A DNA stretch of 7,708 nt from Candidatus Omnitrophota bacterium (GCA_016206585.1 JACQRE010000155.1:1-7708), one strand, 5' to 3'; positions 1 to 6,272 are shown, counted from the first letter of the stretch. Numbers and translations: made by a program. The notes: generated from the sequence alone by a model not told the origin.

Positions 1-2
1 CG

Positions 3-179
3 GTTGGCGACCTTTTGTCCAAGTGGTACGGATACAGAATCGTCGGCAGTGGAGACTCGAGTAGTGTGATATCGCCCGAGGGTAAGAACGTCGACCTAGT
101 AGAGCTCCACCGACAGATCCAGGGCGACTCTCTGAAGCAAAGCGAACTGTATAAGGTCGCCATGGCCTTGTGGCGCTAA
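3..179 (+). CDS. C-terminal end of an unrecognised protein (5' end outside window)
   Basis: An open frame runs from the window edge to TAA at 177-179 and encodes about 58 residues with no internal stop. It ends in a hydrophilic, helix-like tail (HRQIQGDSLKQSELYKVAMALWR region) and has a Gly/Ser-rich stretch (VGSGDSSS) before it. I recognise no family. The stretch is less GC-rich than the genes further right, which could mean an accessory origin. It is treated as coding because the frame is open to the edge, the composition looks protein-like, and no better frame covers it. The start is not visible. Confidence 0.5.
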   Translation, partial: VGDLLSKWYGYRIVGSGDSSSVISPEGKNVDLVELHRQIQGDSLKQSELYKVAMALWR

Positions 180-264
180 GCCCGGTACTTGGCAGGTAGT
201 GGGCTCGATCTCTCTCCGCAGGCCTGCATTCCCGCAAACGTGCGCCCGCACGCGTGGACCCGCC

Positions 265-480
265 ATGCCCATGACGAGAGCCGCGTTACGAGCCCGCTTT
301 GGGCCCGATGCGATCATCAACCAGGTGGGCGCCATCTGGATGGTCCACGTGGATCAGCCAAGCGCCGCTGAGATCCAGGAGCGCGAGGCCGAGCTGCAGC
401 AAGAGCTGTTGGATCCCGAGGAGTGCGGCGGTTGCGATCTGATGCGGCCGCAGGCTGGCGATACGCTCATCTACCTATGA
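265..480 (+). CDS. small hypothetical protein with CGGC motif
   Basis: A 71-residue product starts at ATG 265. The same frame also opens at GTG 199, but that extension (rich in Arg, Pro and Cys) looks non-coding. The protein has a hydrophobic core near residues 14-28 (DAIINQVGAIWMVHV), an acidic, Glu/Gln-rich helix (EIQEREAELQQELLDPEE) and a Cys pair CGGC near residues 53-56, then ends GDTLIYL. One CxxC pair could bind metal or a cofactor or be redox active, but no partner pair is present. No convincing Shine-Dalgarno sequence precedes ATG 265. The stop lies only 5 bases from the converging stop of the IS110 remnant, so the last codons could derive from the insertion sequence end. Function unknown. 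Confidence 0.5.
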   Translation: MPMTRAALRARFGPDAIINQVGAIWMVHVDQPSAAEIQEREAELQQELLDPEECGGCDLMRPQAGDTLIYL

Positions 481-485
481 TCAAA

Positions 486-1556
486 TCAAGCCCCGTGTTG
501 AACCTCCTCAGCCGCCTGCGGTTGCACGGCGGCTGTTTCGTTGACACCGGCGACCCGGTGCGCGGTGTGGACCGATCTGGCGAACGCGAGGGTCCCGGAG
601 CGGCGCAAGGTCCGGAGCTCCCCGTTGGGCAACTGCTGCGGCGTCAGCGCCGGCGGCAGGGATTCGGCCGCGTAGAGCTCGTTGAGAGCCGGGATGCGAT
701 GGGTCGAGAAGATCGCGCGACCCCTGGCGCCTGCGGGCACACCGGTGGGGCGTTTCTCCCCTGAGGCGCGGACGCGAAACCGACTCAGCTTCACGCGGGT
801 GGTCGTCGGTTTGGCGTAGCGGTAGGGCTCCTGGTTGCGCAGGACATGGAAGGCGAGGGTCGCCAGTTTTCTCGCGCAGGCGACGACGGCGATGTGTCGG
901 TTCTTCTTCCGCGCGAGGCGCTGGAAGAAGGCGCCGAGGGGGCCGGGATGCCGGGAGAGACTCTGGGCGGCTTGGACGAGCAGCCAGCGGGCGTGGGTGT
1001 TGCCCTGCTTGGTGATCGGCCCGTGGAAAGCCTTGGCGGCCGACTGCCGGGTGGAGGGCGCCAGACCCAGGTAGGCGGCGAGGTGGTCGGCGTCGGGAAA
1101 CCGCGCGAGATCGCCCACGGCGGCCAGCAACGCCTGCGCCGTGCGGACATCAATGCCCGGGAGGGTCATGAGGAGCTTGACGCGGGGATCAGGCCAGGCG
1201 TATCGACTGACGAGCGCCTCCATGGCCTCGAGCTCCTGTTCCACGGCTGCCAAGAGGCGCAGCTCGCTCTCGAGGGCGGCGCGGCCGAGGTCATCGAGCG
1301 GCAGGGTTTTGAGCCACGCCAGGCCCTGCCGCGAGAACAGATCGGTCCCCGGCGCCGGGATGAGGCGGACGTGCAGCAGGGCGTGAATGCGGTTCTTCAC
1401 GGTGGTGCGATCGGCCACCAAGCCCGCGCAGCGGCTGGTGAGCTGGCGGATCTGTTGCGTGGCCGGATCCGGCTGCCAGACCGCGGGCAGGTAGCCCACC
1501 CGCAGCAGCTCCGCCAAAACACGGGCATCGATCTTGTCGGTCTTGACCTTAGCCTG
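486..1556 (-). pseudogene. IS110-family transposase, N-terminally truncated
   Basis: About 356 sense codons of an IS110-type DEDD transposase, which acts in recombination guided by a bridge RNA. The visible part starts in the RuvC-like domain with the conserved KTDKIDARVLAELLR segment (1544 downward, on the minus strand). It continues through QLTSRCAGLVADRTTVKNRIHALLH and a coiled region into the C-terminal Transposase_20 domain (LMTLPGIDVRTAQALLAAVGD, LAAYLGLAPSTRQS, ITKQGNTHARWLLVQAA, ACARKLATLAFHVL). The Ser of PSTRQS, codon 1041-1043, is a candidate catalytic serine. The C-terminus appears complete. Roughly the first 85-95 residues, including the first catalytic Asp and the start codon, are missing: the frame runs directly into the RAYT end at 1557/1558. 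A TTG at 1515-1517 could open the remaining frame but has no Shine-Dalgarno support. The upstream end, where the bridge RNA lies in IS110-group elements, is also absent, so the element should be immobile. Confidence 0.9.
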
Positions 1557-1557
1557 A

Positions 1558-1577
1558 GAATTCCGGGGACAGTATAT
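1558..1577. repeat. left terminal repeat of RAYT unit
   Basis: GAATTCCGGGGACAGTATAT. It is an inverted match (18/20) to the right end at 2332-2351. It sits directly after the transposase stop codon and directly before the IS110 remnant, marking the junction. Confidence 0.8.
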
Positions 1578-2249
1578 CTATTTCCCGGCAGCGGCTTTCG
1601 GTTTCCGCCCCGCCCGCCTCGGTCCCAAAGCGCGTCCCAGCGCCGCCTCCAGGGTGGTGAGAAACCGGTCGCTGCCGAGCGGCCGGCCCGTCCGGCCATG
1701 CCGCTCGATCTCCGTCCGTTCCGCCGGGGTCAGGCCACTCTCGAGGAGCCCGCGCCAATCGGGCACCCGTTGCAAGAGCGGTGCGACCTGCACCAGATCA
1801 TCATCTCGTCGGGTCAGATGAGCCCCAGCACTGCTCCACGGATAACTGGCCGGATCGGCGACCATGCCGGCCTGCACGGGGTTCAGCTCAACATAGCGGG
1901 CGGCCGCGATCAGGTGGCGTTCGTCCATGACGTAGGACGCAAAGCGCGCCTGCCAGAGATGCCCCCGCCAGCCTTCCCGAAAGTTGACCCGGCGGGTATA
2001 CCGCCGATGCGCTTCCCCGAGCGCCGCCCGCAGCCCGTCAGCGGTGGCCGGCACGAGGATAAGGTGGACATGGTTTGTCATGAGGCAGTAGGCCCAGACT
2101 TGGACCTGGGCCTTCCGACACCACTGGGCTAGCAGGGTCTTGTAGGCATGGTAATCGGACTCGTCAAAGAATACCGGCAAGCGGCGATTCCCGCGCTGGG
2201 TGATGTGATGCGGGAACCCCGGCACGACCACGCGGGCGATCCGGGCCAT
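1578..2249 (-). CDS. REP-associated tyrosine transposase (Y1_Tnp, IS200-like)
   Basis: A 223-residue protein with the full set of Y1/HUH landmarks: MARIARVVVPGFPHHITQRGN at the N-terminus, the metal-binding HUH motif in NHVHL (His60, His62), the REGWRGHLWQARF segment near 91-103, and the catalytic tyrosine in ARYVELNP (Tyr119). The tail GRTGRPLGSDRFLTTLEAALGR (185-206) and basic C-terminus (RRAGRKPK) are typical of the RAYT branch. Such enzymes cut single-stranded DNA next to REP hairpins and join through a phosphotyrosine. ATG 2249-2247 is preceded by the strong Shine-Dalgarno GAGGAGGT about 9 bases upstream, which fixes the start, but this site is folded into a stem-loop. The frame is intact, so the protein may be active. 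Its UAG stop (1578-1580) lies within one base of the unit's left repeat and is in the same frame as the IS110 remnant. Confidence 0.93.
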   Translation of the reverse strand: MARIARVVVPGFPHHITQRGNRRLPVFFDESDYHAYKTLLAQWCRKAQVQVWAYCLMTNHVHLILVPATADGLRAALGEAHRRYTRRVNFREGWRGHLWQARFASYVMDERHLIAAARYVELNPVQAGMVADPASYPWSSAGAHLTRRDDDLVQVAPLLQRVPDWRGLLESGLTPAERTEIERHGRTGRPLGSDRFLTTLEAALGRALGPRRAGRKPKAAAGK

Positions 2250-2258
2250 GACAAAGAA

Positions 2259-2287
2259 ACCTCCTCGCCGAGAACGGCTGAGGAGGT
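2259..2287 (-). promoter_or_regulatory. stem-loop sequestering the transposase Shine-Dalgarno
   Basis: On the plus strand ACCTCCTC (2259-2266) plus GCCG (2267-2270) pair with CGGC (2275-2278) and GAGGAGGT (2280-2287), leaving loop AGAA and a single bulged T at 2279. In the minus-strand mRNA the arm GAGGAGGT next to the start codon is the ribosome binding site, so it would be fully paired in this 12-bp stem. A 5'-leader hairpin that hides the ribosome binding site is known to limit transposase synthesis in IS200. The same role here is inferred. The palindrome could also be a REP-like DNA hairpin recognised by the enzyme. Confidence 0.7.
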
Positions 2288-2331
2288 ACCGGTATTCTAG
2301 CGCAGGACGAGACGCTTGTCAGGAGAAATGC

Positions 2332-2351
2332 GTATACTGTCCCCTGAATTC
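2332..2351. repeat. right terminal repeat of RAYT unit
   Basis: GTATACTGTCCCCTGAATTC. Its reverse complement differs from the left end at only two positions (A for C at position 7, C for T at position 20). It lies about 80 bp upstream of the transposase start on the minus strand. Confidence 0.8.
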
Positions 2352-2660
2352 CCCTGCATAGGCTAACATGGCTACAGACATGATGTCAGACTCTTTTTGT
2401 TAGAGGCTGTAAATTCCCTAGCCCGCTTCGCGCTCTCGCTTCCCTGTTGCTCACCCGCAACACCCTGCCGCTTCCCTGCACATTTGTACACCGTCCCCGC
2501 GCACGGGGACGTTTCTATTTTCCATCGCTATAGCGATCCGACTTCAATCAGCGCGCACCAAAAGAAACGTCCCCATTTGTCTACTGGCATCGTTGGTGCT
2601 TTGCTCTCGCGATGGCACTGAGCAATCGATCTCATAGCAGGTGACACGCGAGGAGCATCC
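2352..2660. other. gene-free stretch with REP-like palindromes
   Basis: No credible gene is seen here on either strand, including no IS110 N-terminal coding that would complete the truncated transposase. The stretch is less GC-rich than its surroundings in places. It contains the orphan REP-like cluster (2486-2574, listed separately). The last ~80 bases should hold the promoter of the propeller gene, but I see no clear -35/-10 pair. Confidence 0.6.
2486..2574. repeat. orphan REP-like palindrome cluster
   Basis: Three nested structures. CGTCCCCG (2492-2499) and CGGGGACG (2504-2511) form a perfect 8-bp stem with a four-base loop. GGGGACGTTTCT (2505-2516) is repeated inverted as AGAAACGTCCCC (2563-2574), 12 of 12 matching. 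ATCGCTATAGCGAT (2524-2537) is a perfect 14-bp palindrome between them. GTACACCGTCCCC (2486-2498) also matches the RAYT right end GTATACTGTCCCC in 11 of 13 positions. This looks like a REP/BIME-type unit without its own transposase gene. It lies between genes and could fold in RNA or single-stranded DNA. Confidence 0.65.
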
Positions 2661-4250
2661 ATGCGTCCAATGGTCTGGGTGATGGTGTTTGGCGTCATGA
2701 GTGGTGTCGTCCCTGCGGTGCACGCGGCGTCTTGGGAGCGGATGACGGTTGGGGCCGACGAGACGGCTTTTGTCGCGCTTGCCGCCCATCCGGCGGACCC
2801 GGCGCGGCTCTTCGCCGCCAGCGAGCGGGCGCTCTACGAATCTCTCGACGGGGGCGCGGCATGGGAGACGCGGTTCCTGTTTCCGGCCGGTGCGACCCCG
2901 CGCTACGTGGCGGTCAGTGCATCAGAGGCGCCGGCGGTCCTGGTCGCCACCGACCAGGGGCTCTACGGCTCATTTGACGGGGGCGAGAGCTGGTCCCGCG
3001 TCTTTCAGGACACCGGCCCGGGTGGTTCCGAGTGTACGGTCGTCCTGTTTCATCCATCGTGGCAAGACGCCGTCCTGCTGGGCACGCACCGCGGACTCTA
3101 CATCAGCTCGGATGCGGGCCGCAGCTGGGCGGCGGTGCGCATCCCGGAGGCCGCGCGCGACATCCTCCATGCGGCCATTGACCCGGAGCAGCCGGAGCGG
3201 ATCTACCTGGTGACGACGGCCGGGCTGTTCACCGGCAGCCTGACGCAGGGGGATTGGCAGCAACGCGTGAGCGTGATCGACGCTGAGGAACCGGAGGTGG
3301 ACGAGCCGGGACGACTCGAGACACTCGAGGCGGACGAGGAGAACGGCTCGCTCCACCGCCTCAGCGCCGTCGCGGTCGACCCGCAGCAGCCGGGGACCGT
3401 GTACGCGGGCGGCTCGCGCGGGCTGCTGGTCAGTCAGGACCACGGAGTGACATGGCAACCGCTGGCCGGCTCGCTGCCGTCGCGCGAGATCTCCCACGTG
3501 ATCCTCCAGCGCCATTCCCCGCTGGCCATCTACGCGGCCACGGACCGCGGCGTGGCCAGCTACCAGCCGGAGCGCGACCAATGGACCCTCCTCGTTGAGG
3601 GGCTTGCCACGACACGGATCCTCGGCCTGTCGGCCACCCCAGGCGCGTTATGGGCCGCCACCGACCAGGGGTTGTACCGGTACGCGACCGGCCCTGAGCC
3701 GTTCCCCGAGCCGGAGCCGCCCTCGCCGCGGGAGCTGCTGTCGAACTTCGGGCATGAACCGTCGATCGGGCAGGTGCGCGAGGCGGCGATCCGGTACGCT
3801 GAGGTGTACCCGGAGAAGATCTTGCGCTGGCGCCGGCAGGCGGCGCTGCGCGCGCTGCTGCCGCAGGTGGACGTGGGGTGGGATCACGACCGCTCGCGCG
3901 ATGCCCATTACGACGAAGGGTCGTTTCCCAACTTCCAAGTGATCGAGACCGAGGACCGGAATGCCGGCTTCGACTTCTCCATCACTTGGGAACTCAGCGA
4001 CCTGATCTGGAGCACCAACCAGACGTCGATCGACGTGCGCTCGAAGCTCATGGTGGAGCTGCGCGACGACATCGTGGATCAGGTGATCCGCAGCTACTTC
4101 GAGCGGCGGCGGATGCAGGTCGCCCTGCTGACCGACCCCCCCGCCGACCCGCAGAAGCTCATGGAGAAGGAGCTGCGGGTCCAGGAGCTGACGGCGGTGT
4201 TGGACGGGCTGACCGGCGGGTATTTTTCGAAGCAGACGACAATCCATTAA
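2661..4250 (+). CDS. exported Asp-box beta-propeller protein with extra C-terminal domain
   Basis: 529 residues. A Sec signal peptide (MRPMVWVMVFGVMSGVVPAVHA) has likely cleavage after AVHA (residue 22), so the protein should leave the cytoplasm. Residues about 24-342 form repeated beta blades with Asp-boxes (SxDxGxxW): SLDGGAAW (61-68), SFDGGESW (104-111), SSDAGRSW (149-156), SQDHGVTW (258-265), and a degenerate one at 301-308. Recurrent phrases such as ATDQGLYGS and ATDRGVAS mark the blades. This resembles BNR, sortilin or Ycf48-like propellers, used for protein or glycan binding rather than one set reaction. An acidic insert (208-228) interrupts one blade. A Pro/Glu-rich linker (344-357) leads to a C-terminal domain (358-529) that I cannot name, with helical AAIRYAEVYPEKILRWRRQAALRALLPQVDV and LRVQELTAVLDGLTGGYFS. 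ATG 2661 is preceded by AGGAG with 5-base spacing. SpoVG follows 14 bases later, suggesting one operon. Confidence 0.85.
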   Translation: MRPMVWVMVFGVMSGVVPAVHAASWERMTVGADETAFVALAAHPADPARLFAASERALYESLDGGAAWETRFLFPAGATPRYVAVSASEAPAVLVATDQGLYGSFDGGESWSRVFQDTGPGGSECTVVLFHPSWQDAVLLGTHRGLYISSDAGRSWAAVRIPEAARDILHAAIDPEQPERIYLVTTAGLFTGSLTQGDWQQRVSVIDAEEPEVDEPGRLETLEADEENGSLHRLSAVAVDPQQPGTVYAGGSRGLLVSQDHGVTWQPLAGSLPSREISHVILQRHSPLAIYAATDRGVASYQPERDQWTLLVEGLATTRILGLSATPGALWAATDQGLYRYATGPEPFPEPEPPSPRELLSNFGHEPSIGQVREAAIRYAEVYPEKILRWRRQAALRALLPQVDVGWDHDRSRDAHYDEGSFPNFQVIETEDRNAGFDFSITWELSDLIWSTNQTSIDVRSKLMVELRDDIVDQVIRSYFERRRMQVALLTDPPADPQKLMEKELRVQELTAVLDGLTGGYFSKQTTIH

Positions 4251-4264
4251 CCCAGGAGGGATCC

Positions 4265-4552
4265 ATGCAGACGCGGGAGATGGGGCTCGAAGTGAAGCGG
4301 ATCATCAAGTTTGAGGGGGCTGGAACGCTGAAGGCGTTCTGCGACGTGGCGATCGGGGATCTGGTCATGATCCGGGGGCTGCGGATCGTGGAAGGCAAGC
4401 ACGGGCTGTTCGTGTCCATGCCGCGCCAGAAAGGCAAGGCGGACAAATGGTTCGATACGGTGTCCGTGCTCACGGATGACACGAAGCGGCAGCTGGATGA
4501 GGTGGTCATGGACGCGTACCAGAAGGAGTGCGCAGCGCCGGCGGCGGCCTGA
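4265..4552 (+). CDS. spoVG: SpoVG family protein
   Basis: 95 residues, close to the usual SpoVG length. The characteristic core is present: an N-terminal beta strand (LEVKRIIKFEGAGTLKAFCDVAIGDLVMI), then IRGLRIVEGKHGLFVSMPRQKGK (36-58), and a C-terminal helix ending VVMDAYQKE. SpoVG proteins bind DNA or RNA in a sequence-dependent way. They influence septation in sporulating Firmicutes and virulence or capsule genes elsewhere; homologues also occur in non-sporulating phyla, so sporulation is not implied. AGGAGG (4254-4259) lies 5 bases before ATG 4265. The C-terminal AAPAAA tail is extra. The target here is unknown. Confidence 0.93.
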   Translation: MQTREMGLEVKRIIKFEGAGTLKAFCDVAIGDLVMIRGLRIVEGKHGLFVSMPRQKGKADKWFDTVSVLTDDTKRQLDEVVMDAYQKECAAPAAA

Positions 4553-4576
4553 CCCTACCGTGCCTGACCCTACCGT
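4547..4576 (+). repeat. tandem 15-bp duplication at spoVG stop
   Basis: GCCTGACCCTACCGT occurs twice head to tail (4547-4561 and 4562-4576) with no mismatch. The first copy carries the spoVG stop codon TGA (4550-4552). It is probably a replication-slippage duplication in the short spacer before the methyltransferase. Confidence 0.85.
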
Positions 4577-4602
4577 TGACAGGCGGTAAGGCGAGGCCTA
4601 AG

Positions 4603-5361
4603 ATGGCCTCACCTTCCATGACCCAAACCCAGACCGAGGCCTACGTCTGCGGACTCGTCCCCGAACACCACGACACCAAGTTCGTTGCCCAGCATCTGGC
4701 CGCCTACGCGTTCGCCCGGCGGTTTGCCGCGGGCAAGCGGGTGTTGGAGGTCGGCTTCGGGGAAGGCTACGGCGCCAACTACCTGGCGGAAGCGGCGAGC
4801 GAGGTGGCGGCCGTCGACGTGACGCCCGGCAACATCCCCCGCGCGCAGGAGCGGTATGCGCGGCCGAACCTGCGGTTCCTGCTGACGGATGGCTCGCGGT
4901 TCGACTTCCCCGATGGCGCATTTGATCTGGTCTGCTCCTTTCAGGTCATCGAGCACATCCCAGAGCCGCTGATCCCAACGTACCTTCGGGAGATCCACCG
5001 CGTGCTCACGCCGGATGGGATAGCGTGCCTCTCCACCCTCAACCTCGACAACGCCATGAAGCCCGGGAAGCCGTACACCAAGCTGCACTACCACGAGAAA
5101 GAGTTCACCGGCCCGGAGCTGGAGCAGTGGCTCAGCCGGTTCTTCCCCGCCGTCGAGATGTATGGGCTCTACCTCTCGCCGTCCCACTACCTGTTCCAGC
5201 GGTTCAAAAAATGGGGCCTGATGAAGGTCGGCCCGGCCCACCTCAACCCGGTCGCCCGGTTCTACAGCGACGTGACGGTGGATGACTTCCGCATCCGGCG
5301 CGGGATCACGCGCGCCGCGCTGGACCTGATCGCCCTCTGCCGAAACGGTGCAGCCAGCTGA
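4603..5361 (+). CDS. class I SAM-dependent methyltransferase
   Basis: 252 residues from ATG 4603. The frame opens further upstream, but that part is the tandem repeat, and ATG 4618 is an alternative start. Neither has a strong Shine-Dalgarno sequence. Rossmann-fold motifs: motif I VLEVGFGEGYG (47-57) for SAM binding, an acidic residue ending strand 2 (VAAVD, Asp72), a segment with DGSRFDFPDGAFDLVCSFQVIEHIPEP (96-122) matching the Methyltransf_11 pattern, and LREIHRVLTPDGIACLSTLN (128-147). The substrate cannot be read from sequence. Members of this group act on lipids, quinone precursors, small molecules and sugars. A C-terminal region (165-252) carries aromatic and basic residues (YLFQRFKKWG). 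The stop overlaps the start of the next gene by one base (TGATG), indicating translational coupling. Confidence 0.88.
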   Translation: MASPSMTQTQTEAYVCGLVPEHHDTKFVAQHLAAYAFARRFAAGKRVLEVGFGEGYGANYLAEAASEVAAVDVTPGNIPRAQERYARPNLRFLLTDGSRFDFPDGAFDLVCSFQVIEHIPEPLIPTYLREIHRVLTPDGIACLSTLNLDNAMKPGKPYTKLHYHEKEFTGPELEQWLSRFFPAVEMYGLYLSPSHYLFQRFKKWGLMKVGPAHLNPVARFYSDVTVDDFRIRRGITRAALDLIALCRNGAAS

Positions 5362-6215
5362 TGCGGCGGCCGGTTGCGTTCATCCTGAGCGTCGTCCTCG
5401 CCGCCGGCTGCGCGACCACCCCGCCTCCCTACACCGGCCAGGGGCCGCACCCCCAACTGGAACGGGGGGCTCGCGTGCCGCCGGTGGACTTCCTGGGCAA
5501 CGTGCTGTCGCTGCCCATGAAGTTGCTGCTGTGGAGCTGGAAGTTCAACCTCCACGCCATCTCCCCCGAGACCGAGCAGAAGCTGGTGGAGTATCTCGAC
5601 GCGCGCGACCTGCCCGCGCTGGAAGACACGAAGTTCCGGCTCAACGAGTACCGCCCGGGCCAGGACCTGGGGCGGCTGGTCAAGAACCGGCACGTCAAGT
5701 GGCCGTACCGCCTGCTGATCGGGCTGCCGGTCACCCTGCTCGTCGATATCCTGCTGCCGGGACGGCTCTTCCCCTGGGGCGACTACTACAACCCGTACAC
5801 CAACACCGTCCACCTCTACTCGGACCATCCCGCGATCGCGCTCCATGAGGCCGGCCACGCCCACGACGCCGCGACGCGGCGCTGGAAAGGGACATACGCC
5901 TTCATCCGACTCATCCCCTTCGTGGACCTGTATCAGGAGTACAAGGCCTCGAAGGAGGCCATCGGCTACCTCAAAGAAACGCAGGACCACCCCACCGAGA
6001 TCAACGCCTACAAGATCCTCTACCCGGCCTACGGCTCCTACGTGGGAGCGTACCTGTTTCCTCCGATCGGCACGCTGGGCGGCATCCTGGTCGGCCATGC
6101 CGCCGGCCGCTCGGAGGCCACGCTCAAAGCCTCCGCCTATGAACGGCAAGAGACCGCGGTACCCCCGGCAGCTGAGTCGGCATCCCAGCCGGAACCCGCC
6201 CTGTCCACTCCCTGA
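5361..6215 (+). CDS. putative lipoprotein with HEAGH zinc-metalloprotease motif
   Basis: 284 residues. The N-terminus MRRPVAFILSVVLAAGC carries a lipobox (LAAGC, Cys17), so the protein should be lipidated and membrane-anchored. HEAGH (162-166) in ALHEAGHAHDAATR is the HExxH zinc signature. YQEYKASKEAIGYL (191-204) follows; its Glu193 sits where a third zinc ligand would be expected, reminiscent of the E-x-x-A-D region of M48-type enzymes, though the alignment is only a guess. Two hydrophobic stretches (about 116-133 and a Gly-rich one at 226-248) may be membrane-associated. The tail (265-284) is Pro/Ala/Ser rich. I recognise no named family. The start overlaps the methyltransferase stop by one base, so the two are probably made together. 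A peptidase function is inferred from the motif. Confidence 0.75.
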   Translation: MRRPVAFILSVVLAAGCATTPPPYTGQGPHPQLERGARVPPVDFLGNVLSLPMKLLLWSWKFNLHAISPETEQKLVEYLDARDLPALEDTKFRLNEYRPGQDLGRLVKNRHVKWPYRLLIGLPVTLLVDILLPGRLFPWGDYYNPYTNTVHLYSDHPAIALHEAGHAHDAATRRWKGTYAFIRLIPFVDLYQEYKASKEAIGYLKETQDHPTEINAYKILYPAYGSYVGAYLFPPIGTLGGILVGHAAGRSEATLKASAYERQETAVPPAAESASQPEPALSTP

Positions 6216-6228
6216 CCGGCCCTGGATT

Positions 6229-6251
6229 AGTATATACTTATAGTGTATACT
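6229..6251 (+). promoter_or_regulatory. palindromic operator upstream of mazEF
   Basis: AGTATATACT (6229-6238) is a perfect 10-bp palindrome. AGTGTATACT (6242-6251) is a near-copy 13 bp on. Together they form a larger inverted repeat AGTATA-N11-TATACT. Four AGTRTA half-sites result, alternating in orientation. TATACT at 6246-6251 could be a -10 box, so binding would block transcription; no convincing -35 is seen. Ribbon-helix-helix antitoxins commonly repress their own operon at such palindromes, so autoregulation by MazE is the default reading. Confidence 0.65.
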
Positions 6252-6272
6252 TTTAGCTCACCGGAGGCGCCC

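Larger units (their letters stand above)
1558..2351 (-). mobile_element. RAYT/REP-type Y1 transposase unit
   Basis: A single-gene unit containing a Y1 HUH transposase flanked by related 20-bp ends in inverted orientation: GAATTCCGGGGACAGTATAT at 1558-1577 and the complement of GTATACTGTCCCCTGAATTC at 2332-2351. Eighteen of 20 positions agree. This layout, a tyrosine transposase bracketed by inverted palindromic REP-like sequences, is typical of REP-associated tyrosine transposases related to IS200/IS605. The left end abuts the truncated IS110 frame, so the unit either inserted there or was joined by deletion. The missing IS110 N-terminus is not found on the other side (2352-2660), so a simple insertion does not explain the structure. 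Confidence 0.75.

Noticed and set aside
846..2132. Long plus-strand open frame of 428 codons across the transposase zone
   Set aside because: It is antisense to two clearly recognisable transposase genes, crosses the junction between them and has a composition typical of the shadow of a GC-rich gene.
2486..2574. CRISPR-like array from the short palindromes
   Set aside because: The repeats are inverted and not evenly spaced direct repeats, there are no spacer units of regular length, and no cas gene is present.
2397..2621. 74-codon plus-strand frame in the gene-free stretch
   Set aside because: It spans the REP-like palindromes, has no Shine-Dalgarno, and the product has no recognisable features.
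4528..4602. Upstream extension of the methyltransferase frame
   Set aside because: It overlaps the end of spoVG and the tandem duplication and adds no domain sequence; ATG 4603 fits the family start better.
5262..6149. 295-codon minus-strand open frame
   Set aside because: It lies opposite the methyltransferase end and the HEAGH lipoprotein, both with clear motifs; the translated product is a Val/Gly/Arg-rich shadow without domains.
6243..6272. Upstream GTG start extending the antitoxin by 10 residues
   Set aside because: It would begin inside the operator palindrome with no Shine-Dalgarno, whereas ATG 6273 has GGAGG at proper distance and begins the RHH strand directly.
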